Shown here piece by piece: positions 5,762 to 8,840 of a stretch of DNA of 8,840 nt; positions within the stretch are counted from its first letter, which is position 1, and each line of letters starts with the position of its first letter. Both the position numbers and the translations under genes were made by a program. The stretch is from an uncultured Bacteroidales bacterium. GTDB taxonomy: Bacteria; Bacteroidota; Bacteroidia; Bacteroidales; Paludibacteraceae. A model generated the notes under the pieces. That model saw only the letters and a program-made list of their open reading frames with translations, had not been told where the DNA came from and did not search any database. The DNA lies in the NCBI GenBank assembly GCA_937901225.1, contig CALCGX010000138.1, positions 1 to 8,840 on the forward strand. The letters run 5' to 3'.

Positions 5762-5829
5762 CGTAAAACCAACATGAGCGAAAGCGAATTAAATAATTAT
5801 AAACAATTTAATACTAAAAACAAAATCGT

Positions 5830-6654
5830 ATGAAAAAAATTTTTGCAACCCTTACGGTGTTGGCAATGTTTTCTTTCGGAAGCGTTGCAGTAATGGCTCA
5901 AGACGCAGCTGAGGCTGCTCCTGTAGCTGAGGAAGTAACTGTAGATTCTGCAGCTGTTGAAGCTCCTGTAGTAGAGGCTGAAGAAGTAGTAGAAGAGGCT
6001 GAGGGCGGTATCGTGGCTCTCCACAAGACTCTTAAAACAAAATTTATCGAAGGTGGTGCTGGCTTCATGGCTGCAACCCTCCTCTGCTTGGTATTCGGTT
6101 TGGCACTCTGTATCGAGCGTATCATCTATTTGAGTTTGAGCAAGACTAACACCAAAGCTCTCTTGGCTGAGGTTGAGAAAGCATTGAAGAACGGTGGTAT
6201 CGAGGCTGCTTTGGAAGTTTGCCGCAACACTCGTGGTCCTGTAGCAAGTATCTTCTACCAAGGTTTGAGCCGTTATAACGAGGGCGTTGACGTAGTTGAG
6301 AAAACTGTAGCTTCTTACGGTGGTGTTCAACTCGGTCTCCTCGAGAAGAACCTCTCTTGGATTTCTCTCTTCATCTCTATCGCTCCATCTTTGGGATTCT
6401 TGGGTACCATTATCGGTATGATCCAAGCGTTCGATAAGATCCAACAAGTAGGTGATATCTCTGCTACTGTTGTGGCTGGTGGTATCAAGGTCGCTCTTTT
6501 GACAACCCTCCTCGGTTTGATTATCGCTATTATTCTTCAAGTATTCTACAACTACATCCTTAGCCTTGTTGAGGGTCTCGTTAATGAGATGGAGGACGCT
6601 TCTATCAGCCTTCTCGACCTCGTGGTTGAATACGACGCAGCACAAAAGAAATAA
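5830..6654 (+). CDS. exbB: ExbB/TolQ-type proton channel subunit
   Basis: The 274-residue inner-membrane protein of the MotA/TolQ/ExbB family assembles with ExbD to use proton motive force to drive TonB. It begins with a signal peptide (MKKIFATLTVLAMFSFGS..., cleavage likely after VMA, residue 23). An acidic Ala/Val/Glu stretch follows at 24-59, presumably periplasmic. Membrane segments are at about 79-101, 176-199 and 214-241. A cytoplasmic domain lies between the first two. The conserved LGFLGTIIGMIQAF (188-201) and the AGGIKVALLTTLLGL block (216-230, with T225/T226 on the proton path) match the family. The next gene follows after 55 bp. No clear TAnnTTTG promoter is seen directly upstream, so expression may come from the tRNA promoter or a divergent one. 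Codons rich in GTT, CTC and CGT suggest high expression. Confidence 0.93.
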   Translation: MKKIFATLTVLAMFSFGSVAVMAQDAAEAAPVAEEVTVDSAAVEAPVVEAEEVVEEAEGGIVALHKTLKTKFIEGGAGFMAATLLCLVFGLALCIERIIYLSLSKTNTKALLAEVEKALKNGGIEAALEVCRNTRGPVASIFYQGLSRYNEGVDVVEKTVASYGGVQLGLLEKNLSWISLFISIAPSLGFLGTIIGMIQAFDKIQQVGDISATVVAGGIKVALLTTLLGLIIAIILQVFYNYILSLVEGLVNEMEDASISLLDLVVEYDAAQKK

Positions 6655-6709
6655 TCTATTTTGCATTGTGCAGAACTCTTATTGTTAAACTTGCAAATTG
6701 TAGATTATT

Positions 6710-7186
6710 ATGAAGAATTATAAATTAATCCCAAAAGTAACCCTCTGGGTCCTCATGTTGGTGGGCATCGTTGCTTCAGTGCTGTTCTTCGTGGGAGGTT
6801 CTGAAGGTTCGTTGGAGGTAGCGGGTGACTTCTTGGATATCCCTAAGTTCACCGACATCCTCCTCTATTGGAACTATGTCCTCGTGGGTGTTGTTATCCT
6901 CGTAACTTTCGGCTTCGTTATTGCAAAACTCGTTGAGACTTTCAAAGTAGATGCTAAACGTGGTCTTGTGTCTGTAGGTGTAGTACTTGCAGCTGTAGGT
7001 CTCTGCGCTCTTTGCTGGTTCTTGGGTAGCCCTGAGAAGGTAGAGATCCTTGGTTACGAAGGTACCGACAACGTTGGTAACATGGCTCGCATGAGCGATG
7101 CTATTATGTATCTTGTTTACATCCTTACCGCTTCTACTGTAGCAGCTTTGGTTTGGGGTGTTATTTATACTAAAGTTAAAAAGTAA
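6710..7186 (+). CDS. Small four-helix membrane protein of the exbB-exbD operon
   Basis: This 158-residue protein has no domain I can name. It has four hydrophobic segments at about 11-29, 50-73, 86-105 and 131-153, with short polar linkers and a basic C-terminus (TKVKK), so it is an integral inner-membrane protein. A similar uncharacterised membrane protein commonly separates exbB and exbD in Bacteroidales, so an accessory role in the ExbB-ExbD motor is a reasonable inference. It begins 55 bp after exbB and ends 8 bp before the first exbD, consistent with one transcript. Confidence 0.85.
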   Translation: MKNYKLIPKVTLWVLMLVGIVASVLFFVGGSEGSLEVAGDFLDIPKFTDILLYWNYVLVGVVILVTFGFVIAKLVETFKVDAKRGLVSVGVVLAAVGLCALCWFLGSPEKVEILGYEGTDNVGNMARMSDAIMYLVYILTASTVAALVWGVIYTKVKK

Positions 7187-7194
7187 TTGTAGTT

Positions 7195-7776
7195 ATGGCA
7201 AAGAAAATTCCTGAGATAAACGCCAGTTCCATGGCTGACATCTCGTTCTTGCTGCTCATCTTCTTCTTGGTGACCACCTCTATGGATGTGAATCAAGGTT
7301 TGGCACGTCGTTTGCCACCTCCTATTCCACCCGATCAAAAGATTGAGGACACCGATATCAACAAACGTAACTTGTTTGTTGTGAAGATTAACTGGGAGAA
7401 CAAACTCCTTGTGCAAGGTCAAGAACTCGATGTTAAGCAACTGCGCGCTAAGGCGAAGGAGTTTATTGCTAACCCCAACGACGATGCCAATATGCCTAAA
7501 TTGGTAGAGGAGGATTTCGGTGCTCCATTTGGCATGGTTAAATATGCAAAAGATCACGTTATCTCCGTTCAAAACGACGCTGATACACAATATCAAGCAT
7601 ATTTGGAGGTGCAAAACGAACTCGTAGCCGCCTACAATGAATTGCGCGAAGAGTGCGCACAACAGTATTTCCACAAGTCTTACAACGATCTTGATGAGGA
7701 GTGGCAAAAGAAGATCTCTAAGATCTATCCTCAAAAGATTTCAGAGGCTGAACCTAAAAATTATGGAGGAAAATAA
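7195..7776 (+). CDS. exbD: ExbD/TolR-type transporter subunit, first copy
   Basis: The 193-residue protein has a short cytoplasmic N-terminus and a single membrane helix at about 13-30 (SSMADISFLLLIFFLVTT). D15 is the invariant aspartate that carries protons in ExbD. The following PPPIPPDQK stretch and a periplasmic region complete it. It is longer than the roughly 140 residues of E. coli ExbD because of an extended region at about 85-170 with charged and aromatic residues. It lies 8 bp after the four-helix protein and only 2 bp before the second exbD, so the pair is tightly coupled. Confidence 0.93.
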   Translation: MAKKIPEINASSMADISFLLLIFFLVTTSMDVNQGLARRLPPPIPPDQKIEDTDINKRNLFVVKINWENKLLVQGQELDVKQLRAKAKEFIANPNDDANMPKLVEEDFGAPFGMVKYAKDHVISVQNDADTQYQAYLEVQNELVAAYNELREECAQQYFHKSYNDLDEEWQKKISKIYPQKISEAEPKNYGGK

Positions 7777-7778
7777 GT

Positions 7779-8249
7779 ATGGCAAAGATTCGTAGAAACG
7801 ATAAACGTGAGATGCCTGCATTGAACACCAGTTCATTGCCAGATATCATCTTCATGCTCTTGTTCTTCTTCATGTCTGTAACTTCTATGAAGGAGGTTAC
7901 CTATAAGGTTCAAATCCAAAATCCACAAGCAACGGAGTTGACTAAGTTGGAGAAGAAATCATTGGTTCGTTATATCTATGTAGGTACTCCTACTGCTGAG
8001 TTCCGCAAGCAATACGGTGCTGAGACACGTATCCAATTGGATGATGCTTTCGCAGATGCAAAAGAGATTGGTGACTTCATCATCAACGAGCGTTCATCTA
8101 TGAAAGAGTCTGACCAAGGTTTGATGACCGTGTCTATCAAGGCAGATAAGGAAACAAAGATGGGTATTATCGCAGATATCAAGCAAGAGCTTCGCCGTGC
8201 ATACGCACTGAAGATCAGCTACGCTGCTACCCAACGTACATCCTACTAA
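7779..8249 (+). CDS. exbD: ExbD/TolR-type transporter subunit, second copy
   Basis: The 156-residue paralogue has a basic N-terminus (AKIRRNDKR), a membrane helix at about 20-38 and the invariant aspartate at D22 (NTSSLPDIIFMLLFFFMSVT). The periplasmic domain ends in a conventional ExbD-like fold (MTVSIKADKETKMGIIADIKQELRRA compressed in 115-145). Two unlike ExbDs next to one ExbB are typical of Bacteroidales and may form a heteromeric plug. The start lies 2 bp after the previous stop. A GGAGGA at 7765-7770, unusual here, could serve as a Shine-Dalgarno site but also encodes the end of the upstream protein. A strong terminator follows and no tonB gene is attached. Confidence 0.92.
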   Translation: MAKIRRNDKREMPALNTSSLPDIIFMLLFFFMSVTSMKEVTYKVQIQNPQATELTKLEKKSLVRYIYVGTPTAEFRKQYGAETRIQLDDAFADAKEIGDFIINERSSMKESDQGLMTVSIKADKETKMGIIADIKQELRRAYALKISYAATQRTSY

Positions 8250-8269
8250 TCAATAGATTGATATCAACA

Positions 8270-8309
8270 AAAATCACCTGTGCCCTACGGTACAGGTGAT
8301 TTTGTTTTA
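8270..8309 (+). terminator. Intrinsic terminator of the exb operon
   Basis: AAAATCACCTGT (8270-8281) pairs perfectly with ACAGGTGATTTT (8292-8303). The stem extends through G-T, C-G and C-G to a CTAC loop (8285-8288). The T-rich tract TTTTGTTTT follows. It begins 20 bases after the exbD stop. The A tract on the left arm would also allow some termination from the other strand. Confidence 0.92.
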
Positions 8310-8384
8310 TCTGTACAAAATCCTCGCAACTGCCACATTATCAGTACTTATTTACACAAAAATATGTACATTCCACATATTCAC

Positions 8385-8415
8385 TTGCCTACATCCAATA
8401 TTTTTACTACCTTTG
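8385..8415 (+). promoter_or_regulatory. Bacteroidota-type promoter of the terminal lipoprotein gene
   Basis: TTG at 8385-8387 and TACCTTTG at 8408-8415 are separated by 20 bp, the same 31-bp frame as the ncRNA and rlmL promoters. The start of transcription is expected near 8422, about 24 bases before ATG 8446. Confidence 0.8.
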
Positions 8416-8445
8416 CAAACGAAATCCAAATCAATACCGCTCATT

Positions 8446-8840
8446 ATGCAATCTGTTCGTCTCATTACATACTTGCTTCTCAGCTTATTCTTGGTTTCCT
8501 GCGACTACTGCACTCGCTACCAAGAAGCACACGCCACTATCGCTATCGCAGATAGTCTGGACCAAACTGAGCACATCCTCTACGACGACACCGCAGCACT
8601 TCAGCAAACTATCCGTACACTCGATAATCCTTTCGGCAGACTCTTCGCACACAACCAACTCGGCAAAGCCCACTACTACATGGGGCGCCATCTCAGTCTT
8701 GCTGACCAAATCACCCAAGCCGCAGAGCATTATATCGCTGCCGACCGCGCACAGATATGCGACCCTATCTATCGCGGGCGTATCAACTCCTGCTTGGCGC
8801 ATATCAGCAAACAAAACGAGAGTGATAGCCTTGCCCTCAT
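8446..8840 (+). CDS. Lipoprotein with probable TPR-like helical repeats, truncated at window end
   Basis: The frame is open from ATG 8446 to the end of the window (131 codons plus 2 bases). It begins with a lipoprotein signal peptide, MQSVRLITYLLLSLFLVSC, with lipobox LVSC and the lipidated cysteine at residue 19. The mature part is helical and rich in Ala, Leu, Gln and Tyr, with segments such as QLGKAHYYMGRHLSLADQITQAAEHYIAADR that resemble tetratricopeptide helices. Bacteroidales encode many lipoprotein or membrane TPR proteins with a DSL/DSAL-like start; some are regulators ending in a coiled coil and HTH, which cannot be judged here. Its own promoter lies 30 bp upstream. Function is unknown. 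Confidence 0.8.
   Translation, partial: MQSVRLITYLLLSLFLVSCDYCTRYQEAHATIAIADSLDQTEHILYDDTAALQQTIRTLDNPFGRLFAHNQLGKAHYYMGRHLSLADQITQAAEHYIAADRAQICDPIYRGRINSCLAHISKQNESDSLAL

Noticed and set aside
5387..5775. Minus-strand frames over the tRNA (peptides with GDSNPR or RGIRTPE)
   Set aside because: These are the well-known false translations of the antisense of a serine tRNA and its hairpin-rich flank.
5797..6666. 289-codon minus-strand frame
   Set aside because: It is the antisense shadow of exbB; the plus strand gives a clear ExbB.
7165..7734. 189-codon minus-strand frame
   Set aside because: It is antisense to the first exbD, with no domain of its own.
8280..8555. 91-codon plus-strand frame
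   Set aside because: It starts inside the exb terminator stem and overlaps the lipoprotein start in another frame; the lipoprotein has a promoter and lipobox.

Overview
The window looks like chromosomal DNA of a Bacteroidales-type bacterium (phylum Bacteroidota). Four sites match the phylum's unusual promoter (TTG about 20 bp upstream of TAnnTTTG, here TACCTTTG). The coding starts have almost no Shine-Dalgarno sites and the tRNA lacks an encoded CCA. The gene content also fits: a secreted BspA-type leucine-rich-repeat protein, the long QueA-family variant, and an exbB / small membrane protein / exbD / exbD cluster. Genus cannot be fixed from this sequence.

Layout. Bases 1-187 hold a degenerate 11-bp periodic array. 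Bases 180-346 hold palindromic repeats, including a 33-bp direct repeat. Bases 376-729 form a separate, apparently non-coding transcription unit with promoter, long-range pairing, several hairpins and an intrinsic terminator. This is the best candidate here for an uncharacterised element. The LRR protein (817-1623) follows, with its own terminator.

A promoter at 1807-1837 drives rlmL (true start 1858), queA (overlapping rlmL by 19 bp) and tatD. All three products act on RNA or nucleic acid or are housekeeping hydrolases. queA and tatD are longer than usual because they carry in-frame blocks that look like intergenic repeats. The clearest is eighteen 7-bp units (126 bp) inside tatD. The queA-tatD spacer is also built of tandem repeats with palindromic cores.

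A tRNA-Ser(GGA) with its own promoter follows, then about 275 bp of dense inverted repeats. Next comes the TonB-energising operon: ExbB, a four-helix membrane protein, and two ExbD proteins, closed by a strong terminator. No tonB gene follows the second exbD. The last promoter (8385-8415) drives a lipoprotein with helical-repeat character that runs off the right edge.

How the genes work together: ExbB and the two ExbDs would form the inner-membrane proton-driven motor that powers outer-membrane TonB-dependent uptake. RlmL and QueA modify rRNA and tRNA. The LRR protein and the terminal lipoprotein belong to the exported proteome.
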